Positions 8,102-16,251 of a DNA stretch of 64,000 nucleotides are shown piece by piece; the stretch's first letter is position 1; each line of letters starts with the position of its first letter. Source of the stretch: Xanthomarina sp. F2636L (GTDB lineage: Bacteria > Bacteroidota > Bacteroidia > Flavobacteriales > Flavobacteriaceae); NCBI RefSeq assembly GCF_026410195.1, contig NZ_JAPMLM010000072.1, positions 1 to 64,000 of the forward strand, in the 5' to 3' direction. The translations under genes and the position numbers were made by a program. The notes under the pieces are model-generated. The model searched no databases and had not been told where the DNA came from. It saw only the letters and a program-made list of their open reading frames with translations.

Positions 8102-8698
8102 TTAAATTTTTATTGTGCAACCTAGAGCTCTAGTATGAGTTTCTTTTATGGGATTTCCAGCCAATAAAGCATCTACTGCATTTTCAACATACTTCTGATT
8201 TACAGAATCTGGATGTTGATAATTATCATCAATAGCTCCAATATATTTAACCTTATTTCCTTTTTTGACTTTTTGCAACACATAAACATGTGGAGTTTTC
8301 GAAGCGCCATATTGTGGATATATTTCCTGATTTTTATCCATTAAATAAGGAAACGTATAGCCTTTTGCTTTGGATCTTGCTTTCATAGCTTCCATACTAT
8401 CTCCAGGACTTGCAGCTGGGTTATTTGGCATAATAGCAATTACAGGATATCCTTGAGATTCATATTTTTTATTAAGTGCTATAACTCTATCTTCATAAGC
8501 CACAGAAAAAGGACAGGTATTACAAGTAAAAATAACGATATAGCCTTTTGCCTGGTTATAATCTGACAATGAAACCATCTTGCCATCAACGTTTTCAAGT
8601 TTAAAATCGGTTGCAATATCTCCTACTTTATAACCACTTTGAGCTATAGCAACAGTGGATATTAATAAAGCAATAACTAGTGTTTTTAATTTGTACAT
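8102..8698 (-). CDS. Exported thioredoxin-family (redoxin) protein
   Basis: 198 residues. Signal peptide (MYKLKTLVIALLISTVAIAQS) followed by an AhpC/TSA-like thioredoxin fold: VGDIATDFKLENVDGK, then a CxxC-type centre in FTCNTCPFSVAYEDR, and a C-terminal GCTIKI. This matches the periplasmic thioredoxin-family proteins common in Bacteroidota with a TCNTCP active site; they act in thiol redox chemistry, exact substrate unknown. It begins 5 bp after the TlpA-like gene, so both belong to one transcript. A weak A/T-rich hairpin (8063-8094) follows the stop. Confidence 0.85.
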   Translation of the reverse strand: MYKLKTLVIALLISTVAIAQSGYKVGDIATDFKLENVDGKMVSLSDYNQAKGYIVIFTCNTCPFSVAYEDRVIALNKKYESQGYPVIAIMPNNPAASPGDSMEAMKARSKAKGYTFPYLMDKNQEIYPQYGASKTPHVYVLQKVKKGNKVKYIGAIDDNYQHPDSVNQKYVENAVDALLAGNPIKETHTRALGCTIKI

Positions 8699-8703
8699 AA
8701 TAT

Positions 8704-9222
8704 TTATTTTAAAAATTGTTTTATTTCGTGTTCTAGTTCGTTGTAGGTAAAAGCTCTTTCAAAAAATTTACGCTCATTTTTATTAAATATTAATGTTGCA
8801 GGAATAGCTCCAGACCAATCTTCATGTACTTTAGGAATCCATGAATTAGAGTCCATATCGTTTAAAACTACAACTTTAGATTTTAAATTATTCTTTCTTA
8901 TAAAAGGTTTTAATTTAGTTTCATAAACATGTGGAAAATCTAAACTCACTAAAATAACATCCACATTTTTATTGGAATAATTTTTATTTATATCTTCAAA
9001 ATAAGGTAATTCTTTGATGCAAGGTGCACACCAAGTGGCCCAAAAATTTACAACATAGGTTTTATCTGTCGTTGTATACAAGTATTTTTCTATTCCACTA
9101 AAATCCTGAATCTCTAAATCAATATCTTTACTGTCTGTATTTAAAGACGAATCCAATACTTCCTTTGTTTCGTTTTTACACGAAACCATCACTAAAACTA
9201 ATAAAAAAAAAATATACCTCAT
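8704..9222 (-). CDS. TlpA-like thioredoxin lipoprotein
   Basis: 172 residues. Lipoprotein signal (MRYIFFLLVLVMVSC, Cys about residue 15) and a TlpA/ResA-type thioredoxin domain with NFWATWCAPCIKELPYFE, the canonical WCxxC centre. It would act as a membrane-anchored disulfide reductase in the periplasm, for example in cytochrome c maturation or thiol repair. Co-oriented with a second thioredoxin-like gene (5-bp gap) and two rhodaneses. Divergent from the trp operon. Confidence 0.88.
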   Translation of the reverse strand: MRYIFFLLVLVMVSCKNETKEVLDSSLNTDSKDIDLEIQDFSGIEKYLYTTTDKTYVVNFWATWCAPCIKELPYFEDINKNYSNKNVDVILVSLDFPHVYETKLKPFIRKNNLKSKVVVLNDMDSNSWIPKVHEDWSGAIPATLIFNKNERKFFERAFTYNELEHEIKQFLK

Positions 9223-9413
9223 GCTATAAAATTAGGAATCGCATTTCATCCATATCAAATTTTAACAAAACATTAAACTGCATCCCACTAAAATAAGAAA
9301 TACAAATAACTTAAAAAACAACAGATCAAGGATATGTAATATTTATTTAAACTCTTCTTTTTTTAATTTATTTAGCAATTCATGAGTTGTCTTTTTAATT
9401 TTATCCTAATTAA

Positions 9414-9444
9414 TTTGAATAAATCATTTTCATTTCTATCTTTG
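9414..9444 (+). promoter_or_regulatory. Promoter of the trp operon
   Basis: TTTG at 9414-9417 and TATCTTTG at 9437-9444 with a 19-bp spacer match the Bacteroidota -33 TTTG / -7 TANNTTTG consensus without mismatch. Transcription would start near 9450, giving a leader of about 150 nt before trpE that contains the leader peptide and terminator. The rest of the 9223-9413 gap shows nothing I can assign. Confidence 0.8.
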
Positions 9445-9462
9445 AAAAACATAAAAACAATA

Positions 9463-9525
9463 ATGAATACAATTTTAAATCATACTTGGTGGTGGAACTT
9501 TCGAAACTCAAACTTCGTGAGGTAA
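9463..9525 (+). CDS. trpL: trp operon leader peptide
   Basis: A 20-residue open frame from ATG 9463 to TAA 9523-9525, lying between a perfect Bacteroidota promoter and a terminator hairpin in front of trpE. Residues 9-11 are three consecutive Trp codons (TGG at 9487-9495), far above chance. Known attenuation logic: low charged tRNA-Trp stalls the ribosome at these codons and changes downstream RNA folding so that transcription continues into trpE. The peptide itself need have no function. The call rests on sequence and position; no homologous peptide was compared. Confidence 0.88.
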   Translation: MNTILNHTWWWNFRNSNFVR

Positions 9526-9585
9526 CCTTTTGTATATTTAAAACTCAAAATAACAAGGCTTGTCATTCACGACAAGCCTTTTTTT
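9524..9585 (+). terminator. trp attenuator (regulated intrinsic terminator)
   Basis: AAGGCTTGTC (9555-9564) and GACAAGCCTT (9571-9580) form a perfect 10-bp stem with a 6-nt loop, followed by seven T, 14 bp before the trpE ATG at 9600. AACCTTTTG at 9524-9532, overlapping the leader stop codon, can pair with the 5' arm (AACCTT with AAGGCTT, one bulge) and is a candidate antiterminator strand that a ribosome at the leader stop would cover. The terminator is clear; the alternative fold is inferred. Confidence 0.85.
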
Positions 9586-9599
9586 ATATAAATTATTAA

Positions 9600-11003
9600 A
9601 TGAAAACATTCAGTTTATACACCCATCATAAAAAAATACTTTCAGATACGATGACTCCTGTAAGTATCTATCTTAAAATACGTGATAAATTTCCAAACAG
9701 TATTCTTTTAGAGAGTAGTGATTATCATGCCAACGACAACAGTTTCTCATATATCTGTTGCAATCCTATTGCCTCTATTGAAGTTAAAAATGAAGTTATC
9801 ACACAAACCTTTCCAGATGGAACCATTTTTAAAAATAATATTCATAAAAATACGAGTGTTCCTGAGGTTATCCATAAATTCACTAAGCGTTTCAAAGTAC
9901 AATCTGAAAAACATTTCAAATTTATAAACAATGGCATTTTTGGTTATCTAGCTTATGATGCTGTTAGGTATTTTGAAGATATTGCGATTTCAAAAAAAGA
10001 AAAACATTTAGATATTCCGGATATTTATTATGCTGTATATCAAAACATTATTGCAATCAATCATTTTAAAAATGAAGCTCACATTTTTGCACATTGTTTT
10101 AACGCAGAAAATAATATCGATGATATACTCCAACTGATAAAATCCAAAAATTTTGCTGCTTTTAGTTTTTCAACAAAAGGCGAAACCACATCCAATCTTA
10201 CGGACTATGAATATAAAGAACATGTGGAATTAGCAAAGAAGCATTGTGCTCGTGGTGATGTGTTTCAATTAGTACTTTCAAAAAAATTCTCTCAAGACTT
10301 TAAAGGTGATGAGTTTAATGTATATCGCGCCTTACGAAGTATTAATCCTTCTCCATACTTGTTTTATTTCGATTATGGCGATTTTAAAATCTTTGGCAGT
10401 TCACCAGAAGCGCAACTAGTAATCCATAATGACAAAGCTGAAATTCACCCGATTGCAGGCACATTTAAACGTACAGGAAACGACGAAAAAGATACTGAAT
10501 TAGCAAAAAAACTGGCTTTAGACGATAAGGAAAATGCTGAGCACGTGATGTTAGTAGATTTAGCTAGAAACGATTTAAGTAGAAACGGAAGTCAAGTAGT
10601 AGTAGAAAACTATCGCGAAGTTCAGTTTTTCTCTCATGTCATTCACTTGGTAAGTAAAGTCACTGGCACCAAACATAAAAACACAAAAACCATGCAAGTA
10701 GTTGCAGATACGTTTCCTGCTGGAACTTTAAGTGGTGCTCCAAAACATAAAGCCATGCAGCTTATTGAAAAATACGAAAAAACCAGTCGCGATTTTTATG
10801 GAGGAGCCATTGGTTTTATGGATTTTGAAGGAAATTTTAATCATGCCATTATGATTAGAACATTCTTAAGCAAAGACCATCAATTACATTGGCAGGCTGG
10901 AGCTGGTTTGGTTTCTAAATCAAATCCGGAAAACGAATTACAAGAAGTTTATAACAAATTAGGAGCCTTAACAAAAGCTATTGAAATTGCAGAGGAGATT
11001 TGA
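9600..11003 (+). CDS. trpE: Anthranilate synthase component I
   Basis: 467 residues, normal length. Converts chorismate plus ammonia (from TrpG) to anthranilate, the first committed step of tryptophan synthesis, in the cytoplasm. The N-terminal LLESS motif (about residues 35-39) is the tryptophan feedback site of TrpE. The C-terminal chorismate-binding domain shows GSSPEAQ, HPIAGTFKRTG, VDLARNDLSR and FPAGTLSGAPKHKAM. The start at 9600 follows the attenuator by 14 bp. First gene of trpEGDCFBA; TrpG follows after 100 bp. Para-aminobenzoate synthase is excluded by the LLES motif and operon context. Confidence 0.97.
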   Translation: MKTFSLYTHHKKILSDTMTPVSIYLKIRDKFPNSILLESSDYHANDNSFSYICCNPIASIEVKNEVITQTFPDGTIFKNNIHKNTSVPEVIHKFTKRFKVQSEKHFKFINNGIFGYLAYDAVRYFEDIAISKKEKHLDIPDIYYAVYQNIIAINHFKNEAHIFAHCFNAENNIDDILQLIKSKNFAAFSFSTKGETTSNLTDYEYKEHVELAKKHCARGDVFQLVLSKKFSQDFKGDEFNVYRALRSINPSPYLFYFDYGDFKIFGSSPEAQLVIHNDKAEIHPIAGTFKRTGNDEKDTELAKKLALDDKENAEHVMLVDLARNDLSRNGSQVVVENYREVQFFSHVIHLVSKVTGTKHKNTKTMQVVADTFPAGTLSGAPKHKAMQLIEKYEKTSRDFYGGAIGFMDFEGNFNHAIMIRTFLSKDHQLHWQAGAGLVSKSNPENELQEVYNKLGALTKAIEIAEEI

Positions 11004-11103
11004 GTGTTCAGTCGTAGTAGGCAATTTTCACTCGAACATAAAAAAAGAAAAACCAATAAAACGAAAACATAATTATTTGTGTATTCGTGGCAATTAATAT
11101 CAC

Positions 11104-11670
11104 ATGAAAAATATATTAGTTATTGACAATTACGACAGTTTCACCTACAATCTAGTTCATTATTTAGAAGATTTAGGCTGTCAAGTAACCGTAAAAAGAA
11201 ACGATCAACTTCATTTAGATGATGTTGAAGCTTTTTATAAAATTGTTCTATCTCCAGGCCCTGGAATTCCAGATGAAGCAGGTTTATTAAAACCCATTAT
11301 TAAAAAGTATGCTAATACAAAAAGTATTTTGGGAGTCTGTTTGGGACAGCAAGCCATAGCTGAAGTTTTTGGTGGAAAACTCATCAATTTAGAAACGGTT
11401 TTTCATGGGGTTGCAACAAAAGTTACCTCTTGTGTTACTGATGAAGTACTTTTTAAAGGTTTAGAAAAAACGTTTGAAGTTGGCAGATATCATTCCTGGG
11501 TAGTAGACACCAAACTCCCAGAAGAATTAGAAGCAACTTCTTTTGATGAAAACGGACAAATCATGTCTTTAAGACATAGAATATACGATGTTAAAGGAGT
11601 TCAATATCATCCGGAATCGGTATTAACACCTAACGGAAAAAAGATATTAGAAAATTGGATCAATCAATAG
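11104..11670 (+). CDS. trpG: Anthranilate synthase component II (glutamine amidotransferase)
   Basis: 188 residues, the usual size of a stand-alone TrpG. Class I glutamine amidotransferase that hydrolyses glutamine and feeds ammonia to TrpE. Visible features are the N-terminal DNYDSFTYNLV, the oxyanion segment SPGPGIP, the nucleophile Cys79 in GVCLGQQAIAE, and the His-Glu pair in YHPESVLT. Lies 100 bp after trpE and 82 bp before trpD, with no terminator seen in either gap. In some bacteria such subunits also serve folate synthesis; that cannot be judged here. Confidence 0.96.
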   Translation: MKNILVIDNYDSFTYNLVHYLEDLGCQVTVKRNDQLHLDDVEAFYKIVLSPGPGIPDEAGLLKPIIKKYANTKSILGVCLGQQAIAEVFGGKLINLETVFHGVATKVTSCVTDEVLFKGLEKTFEVGRYHSWVVDTKLPEELEATSFDENGQIMSLRHRIYDVKGVQYHPESVLTPNGKKILENWINQ

Positions 11671-11752
11671 TGTTTCAGAGTAATCACATAAACGTATAAA
11701 AAAATAAAAAGACGTATAACTAATAAGAAACACCTACTTCCTAGGTAGATAT

Positions 11753-12751
11753 ATGAAACAAATATTAAACAGACTCATTAATCAAGAAAGCATCTCTAGC
11801 GAAGAAGCAAAACAAGTTTTGATAAACATTTCCAAAGGCGATTATAACCAAAGCCAAATGGCATCTTTTCTAACGGTATTTATGATGAGAAGCATTACCA
11901 TAGAAGAGCTTTTTGGATTTAGAGATGCCCTTTTAGAATTGTGCATTCCTGTAGATTTAAAAGCTTATAACGCCATCGATTTATGTGGTACTGGAGGTGA
12001 TGGAAAAGACACATTTAACATTTCTACTTTAGCTTCTTTTGTAACAGCAGGTGCAGGAATACACGTTACCAAACATGGAAATTATGGTGTCTCTTCAGCT
12101 TGTGGTTCTTCTAATGTTTTGGAACATTTAGGGGTTAAATTCACTTCAGATGCAGATTTTTTAAAACGCAGTTTAGACGAAGCTGGAATATGCATCTTAC
12201 ATGCGCCATTATTTCACCCAGCCATGAAACATGTGGCTCCTATAAGACGTGAACTTGGTATAAAAACATTTTTTAACATGTTAGGACCCATGGTAAATCC
12301 ATCGTTTCCAAAACATCAAATGGTTGGCGTATTTAATTTGGAATTATTAAGAATGTATGGGTATTTATATCAAAATACAGATAAAAATTACACCATTCTT
12401 CATGCCTTAGATGGTTATGATGAAATTTCTTTAACAGGACCAACAAAAGTCATTAAGAACACATCAGAATATATTATCAATCCAGAAGATTTTGGTCTCG
12501 AACATTTAAGCCAAGAAGCCATTCATGGAGGAAATTCGGTATCAACTTCGGCTAAAATATTTACACATATTTTAAACGGACAAGGAACAGAAGCCCAAAA
12601 CCATGTAGTTTATGCCAATGCTGCTATGGCTATCGCAACGGTTACAAATAAAACTGTGGCAGACAGTTTCAATTTGGCTAAAGAATCTTTAGAAAGTGGC
12701 AAAGCTTTAAATAGCTTCAAACAACTAGTAAAACTAAGTAAGAAGAAATGA
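11753..12751 (+). CDS. trpD: Anthranilate phosphoribosyltransferase
   Basis: 332 residues. Transfers the phosphoribosyl group of PRPP to anthranilate. The glycine-rich PRPP loop CGTGGDGKDTFNIST (about residues 74-88) and the downstream KHGNYGVSSACGSSNVLE are family signatures, as is RRELGIKTFFNMLGPMVNP. The 3' end overlaps the trpC start by 4 bp (ATGA), indicating translational coupling. Confidence 0.97.
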   Translation: MKQILNRLINQESISSEEAKQVLINISKGDYNQSQMASFLTVFMMRSITIEELFGFRDALLELCIPVDLKAYNAIDLCGTGGDGKDTFNISTLASFVTAGAGIHVTKHGNYGVSSACGSSNVLEHLGVKFTSDADFLKRSLDEAGICILHAPLFHPAMKHVAPIRRELGIKTFFNMLGPMVNPSFPKHQMVGVFNLELLRMYGYLYQNTDKNYTILHALDGYDEISLTGPTKVIKNTSEYIINPEDFGLEHLSQEAIHGGNSVSTSAKIFTHILNGQGTEAQNHVVYANAAMAIATVTNKTVADSFNLAKESLESGKALNSFKQLVKLSKKK

Positions 12752-13533
12752 ATATATTAGATAAAATAGTAGCCGATAAACACCAAGAACTTATCTTAAA
12801 AAAAGAGATGTTCACTGTAAAAATGCTTGAAAAGATTCCTTTTTTTGAGAGAAACACGTTCTCCTTAACTAATAATTTACAAAACAGTACATCTGGAATT
12901 ATTGCCGAATTTAAAAGGCGTTCCCCTTCTAAGTCCATTATAAATAATACGGCATTGGTAGAAGACATAGCCATTGGTTATGAGGATGCAGGCGTTTGTG
13001 GCATGTCCGTTTTAACCGATGAAATATATTTTGGAGGCACATTAGACGATTTAATAACTGCAAGACAAAACTGTACTTTACCCATTCTAAGAAAAGAATT
13101 TATAATAGACGATTTTCAAATTATTGAAGCCAAAGCATTTGGAGCAGATGTTATTTTATTAATTGCTGCTATTTTAACCAAAGCAGAAATAAAACGTTTT
13201 TCAGAATTAGCAAAAAGCCTTGATTTAGAAGTGCTTTTAGAGGTTCATAACGAAGAGGAATTACACAAATCCCTAATGCCTAGTCTTGATATGATTGGTG
13301 TAAACAACAGAAATTTAAAAACTTTTGAAGTCAGTTTAAAAACCAGTAAAACACTAAGCTCACTAATTCCAGACAAATTTATTAAAGTATCAGAAAGTGG
13401 CATTAGTTCTATTGAAGCAATTAAAGAATTACAACCATATGGATACCAAGGTTTTTTAATTGGCGAAAACTTTATGAAAACTAAGAATCCAGGAAAAAGT
13501 GCCAAAGAATTTATAAAAACTTTAGAAAGATGA
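12748..13533 (+). CDS. trpC: Indole-3-glycerol phosphate synthase
   Basis: 261 residues, a mono-functional TrpC. Catalyses ring closure of the carboxyphenylamino-deoxyribulose phosphate to indole-3-glycerol phosphate. Beta/alpha-barrel signatures: IIAEFKRRSPSK (catalytic Lys), VLTDEIYFGG, LRKEFIIDDFQIIEAKAFGADVILLIAA, GVNNRNLKTFEV and SESGIS. Overlaps trpD and trpF by 4 bp each, so the three are tightly coupled. Confidence 0.97.
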   Translation: MNILDKIVADKHQELILKKEMFTVKMLEKIPFFERNTFSLTNNLQNSTSGIIAEFKRRSPSKSIINNTALVEDIAIGYEDAGVCGMSVLTDEIYFGGTLDDLITARQNCTLPILRKEFIIDDFQIIEAKAFGADVILLIAAILTKAEIKRFSELAKSLDLEVLLEVHNEEELHKSLMPSLDMIGVNNRNLKTFEVSLKTSKTLSSLIPDKFIKVSESGISSIEAIKELQPYGYQGFLIGENFMKTKNPGKSAKEFIKTLER

Positions 13534-14168
13534 AATTAAAAATATGTGGTATGAAATACCTCGATAACATCAAGGAAGTTTCAAGCTTACAACCTGATTA
13601 TCTAGGATTTATATTCTATGAAAAATCTTCTCGTTTTTTTGAAGGAAAACTCCCTGAAATACCAAAGCAAATCAAAAAAGTTGGGGTTTTTGTAGATGCT
13701 GATATTTCAGATATTATCGGAAAGGTGATAAAACACGAATTAAATATCATTCAACTGCATGGCAATGAAGACGAACTTTATGTATTGCGATTAAATATAG
13801 CGTTGAGGCTTTACTCTCCTGATGTTTTGGTTTGGAAGGTTTTTTCTATAGATGACCATTTCAAATTCAACAAATTAAAACCTTTTGAAAATAAAGTCGA
13901 TAAGTTCCTATTCGACACTAAAGGTAAACAACCAGGAGGAAATGGTTTCACCTTTAATTGGAACATTTTAAATAGCTATCCTTCATCAAAACCATTTATT
14001 TTAAGTGGTGGAATAGGTATAGACGAGATAGATAATCTAAAGACGTTTTTTAAAAACGATGTTTCTAAGTATTGCTATGCCTTAGACATCAATAGCAAAT
14101 TTGAAATAACACCAGGATTAAAAGACATTGAAAAGTTAAAAAAAATAAATCTCAATTATGAGCTATAA
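13530..14168 (+). CDS. trpF: Phosphoribosylanthranilate isomerase
   Basis: 212 residues, single-domain TrpF. Isomerises N-(5-phosphoribosyl)anthranilate. The catalytic Cys lies in [12 protein letters not shown] at the N-terminus, with [31 protein letters not shown] and the phosphate-binding LSGGIG following in barrel order. Starts within the end of trpC (4-bp overlap) and its last 11 bp overlap trpB. Confidence 0.96.
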   Translation: MKLKICGMKYLDNIKEVSSLQPDYLGFIFYEKSSRFFEGKLPEIPKQIKKVGVFVDADISDIIGKVIKHELNIIQLHGNEDELYVLRLNIALRLYSPDVLVWKVFSIDDHFKFNKLKPFENKVDKFLFDTKGKQPGGNGFTFNWNILNSYPSSKPFILSGGIGIDEIDNLKTFFKNDVSKYCYALDINSKFEITPGLKDIEKLKKINLNYEL

Positions 14169-15339
14169 TATAAACGAAAGAGGTTATTACGGAGATTTTG
14201 GAGGTGCGTATATTCCAGAAATGCTCTATCCAAATGTAGAGGAATTACGTCAAAACTATTTAAAAATTATGGCTGAGTCAGAGTTTCAAAAGGAATTCAA
14301 TCAGCTATTAAAAGATTATGTTGGTAGGCCTTCCCCCCTCTATTTTGCCAAACGCCTTTCAGAAAAGTATAAGACTAAAATCTATTTAAAACGTGAAGAT
14401 CTGAATCATACAGGAGCTCATAAAATAAATAATACCATTGGGCAGATTTTAATGGCAAAACGTTTAGGAAAACATCGTATCATTGCCGAAACTGGGGCTG
14501 GCCAACATGGTGTTGCTACGGCAACAGTTTGCGCATTAATGGGTTTAGAATGTATAGTGTATATGGGAGAAATTGACATTACTAGACAGGCTCCAAATGT
14601 TGCAAGAATGAAAATGCTTGGAGCTACAGTTATTCCAGCAAAATCAGGTAGCAGAACTCTTAAAGATGCTACCAACGAAGCGATTCGAGATTGGATTAAC
14701 AACCCAGTGGATACACATTATATTATTGGGTCTGTAGTTGGGCCACATCCATATCCAGACATGGTAGCTCGATTTCAAGCAGTAGTATCTGAAGAAATCC
14801 AATGGCAATTACATGAACATGAAGGAAAATCAGAACCTGATTATGTGATAGCTTGCGTTGGTGGAGGCAGCAATGCAGCTGGTGCCTATTATCACTTTTT
14901 AGACAACACAAATGTCAAGCTTTTGGCAGTTGAAGCAGCTGGAAAAGGCATTCATTCTGGTGAAAGTGCTGCGACTTCAGTTTTAGGAAAAGAAGGAATT
15001 ATACATGGAAGCAAAACACTTTTAATGCAAACAAATGATGGGCAAATTACAGAACCCTACTCCATATCGGCAGGACTTGATTACCCCGGAGTTGGCCCCA
15101 TGCATGCCCATTTGTACAAAACCGGACGGGCAAAATTTTTATCTGTTACTGATGAAGAAGCTATGAGTGCTGGATTAGATCTATGCAAATTAGAAGGGAT
15201 TATTCCGGCAATAGAAAGTTCGCATGCCTTAGCTGTTTTCGAAAAGACATCTTTTAATCCAACCGATATTGTGGTTGTTAGTTTATCTGGACGTGGAGAC
15301 AAGGATTTGGAAACTTATATAAAGCATTTTAAATTATAA
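14158..15339 (+). CDS. trpB: Tryptophan synthase beta chain
   Basis: 393 residues. PLP enzyme that condenses indole with serine. The PLP Lys is K89 in [15 protein letters not shown]; the phosphate loop is GGGSNAAG, and the alpha-subunit contact region and the C-terminal SGRGDKD are present. It is a TrpB1-type chain that would pair with TrpA encoded 95 bp downstream. The start overlaps trpF by 11 bp. The trpB-trpA gap ends in a small hairpin next to the trpA start. Confidence 0.98.
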   Translation: MSYNINERGYYGDFGGAYIPEMLYPNVEELRQNYLKIMAESEFQKEFNQLLKDYVGRPSPLYFAKRLSEKYKTKIYLKREDLNHTGAHKINNTIGQILMAKRLGKHRIIAETGAGQHGVATATVCALMGLECIVYMGEIDITRQAPNVARMKMLGATVIPAKSGSRTLKDATNEAIRDWINNPVDTHYIIGSVVGPHPYPDMVARFQAVVSEEIQWQLHEHEGKSEPDYVIACVGGGSNAAGAYYHFLDNTNVKLLAVEAAGKGIHSGESAATSVLGKEGIIHGSKTLLMQTNDGQITEPYSISAGLDYPGVGPMHAHLYKTGRAKFLSVTDEEAMSAGLDLCKLEGIIPAIESSHALAVFEKTSFNPTDIVVVSLSGRGDKDLETYIKHFKL

Positions 15340-15410
15340 GATATCTTTATTTGAAATAGTCAAACTTCATTTAAAGATTCACAAAAAATATAATTTTAAT
15401 TAAAAAATGA

Positions 15411-15428
15411 TTCCCACTTCTGTGGGAA
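15411..15428 (+). promoter_or_regulatory. Hairpin just upstream of the trpA start codon
   Basis: TTCCCAC (15411-15417) and GTGGGAA (15422-15428) form a perfect 7-bp GC-richer stem with a 4-nt loop, ending 6 bp before the trpA ATG at 15435. No T-run follows, so it is not an intrinsic terminator. It could limit or time trpA translation or block 3' exonucleases. Role inferred from position only. Confidence 0.4.
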
Positions 15429-15434
15429 GTAAAC

Positions 15435-16199
15435 ATGAACAGAATCAACAAAAAATTACTGGAAGACAAAAAGCTATTGTCTATATATTTCACAGCAGGA
15501 TACCCAAGTCTAAACGATACAAAAGCTATTATCGAAGATCTCGAAAAAAGCGGAGTGGACATGTTAGAAATAGGTTTACCTTTTAGCGACCCACTTGCCG
15601 ATGGACCAACCATTCAAGCTAGTTCTACTCAGGCACTAAAAAACGGCATGACTACTGAAGTCCTTTTTACCCAACTTAAAGACATTAGAAAAACTGTTAA
15701 TATTCCTTTAATAATTATGGGGTATTTTAATCCGATTTTACAATATGGCGTTGAGGCCTTCTGTAAAAAATGCCAGGAAATTGGTATCGACGGCCTCATT
15801 ATTCCAGATTTACCTATAGATGTATATCACGAAAAGTATCAGACAACGTTTGAAAGACACAGCATTATTAATGTATTCCTAATCACACCTCAAACAAGTG
15901 AAGAACGCATAAGATATATAGATTCTATTTCAAACGGGTTCATTTATATGGTAAGTAGTGCAAGTGTTACTGGAAGTCAATCAGGTTTTGGCGAAGCACA
16001 AACCCAATATTTTAAGCGCATATCTAATATGAAGCTTAAAAATCCTCAAATAGTAGGATTTGGGATTTCTGACAGTAAAACATTTAAACAAGCAACTCAA
16101 TTTACGAAAGGAGCCATCATTGGAAGTGCGTTCATTAAGTATATAACAAAATTTGGTGTAAAAAATCTTAAAAGATTTATAAAGCAAATAAAAGATTAG
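15435..16199 (+). CDS. trpA: Tryptophan synthase alpha chain
   Basis: 254 residues. Cleaves indole-3-glycerol phosphate to indole, which passes to TrpB. Signatures: YFTAGYPSLNDT, the catalytic Glu in DMLEIGLPFSDPLADGPTIQ, the loop Asp in GLIIPDLP, YMVSSASVTGSQSG and GFGIS. Last gene of the trp set; no terminator is visible in the 52-bp gap to the next gene, so read-through to the amidohydrolase gene is possible. Confidence 0.97.
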   Translation: MNRINKKLLEDKKLLSIYFTAGYPSLNDTKAIIEDLEKSGVDMLEIGLPFSDPLADGPTIQASSTQALKNGMTTEVLFTQLKDIRKTVNIPLIIMGYFNPILQYGVEAFCKKCQEIGIDGLIIPDLPIDVYHEKYQTTFERHSIINVFLITPQTSEERIRYIDSISNGFIYMVSSASVTGSQSGFGEAQTQYFKRISNMKLKNPQIVGFGISDSKTFKQATQFTKGAIIGSAFIKYITKFGVKNLKRFIKQIKD

Positions 16200-16251
16200 C
16201 CAAAACAATCACATTTTAATATATTTAACACCTTAACCAAACTTAACCATA

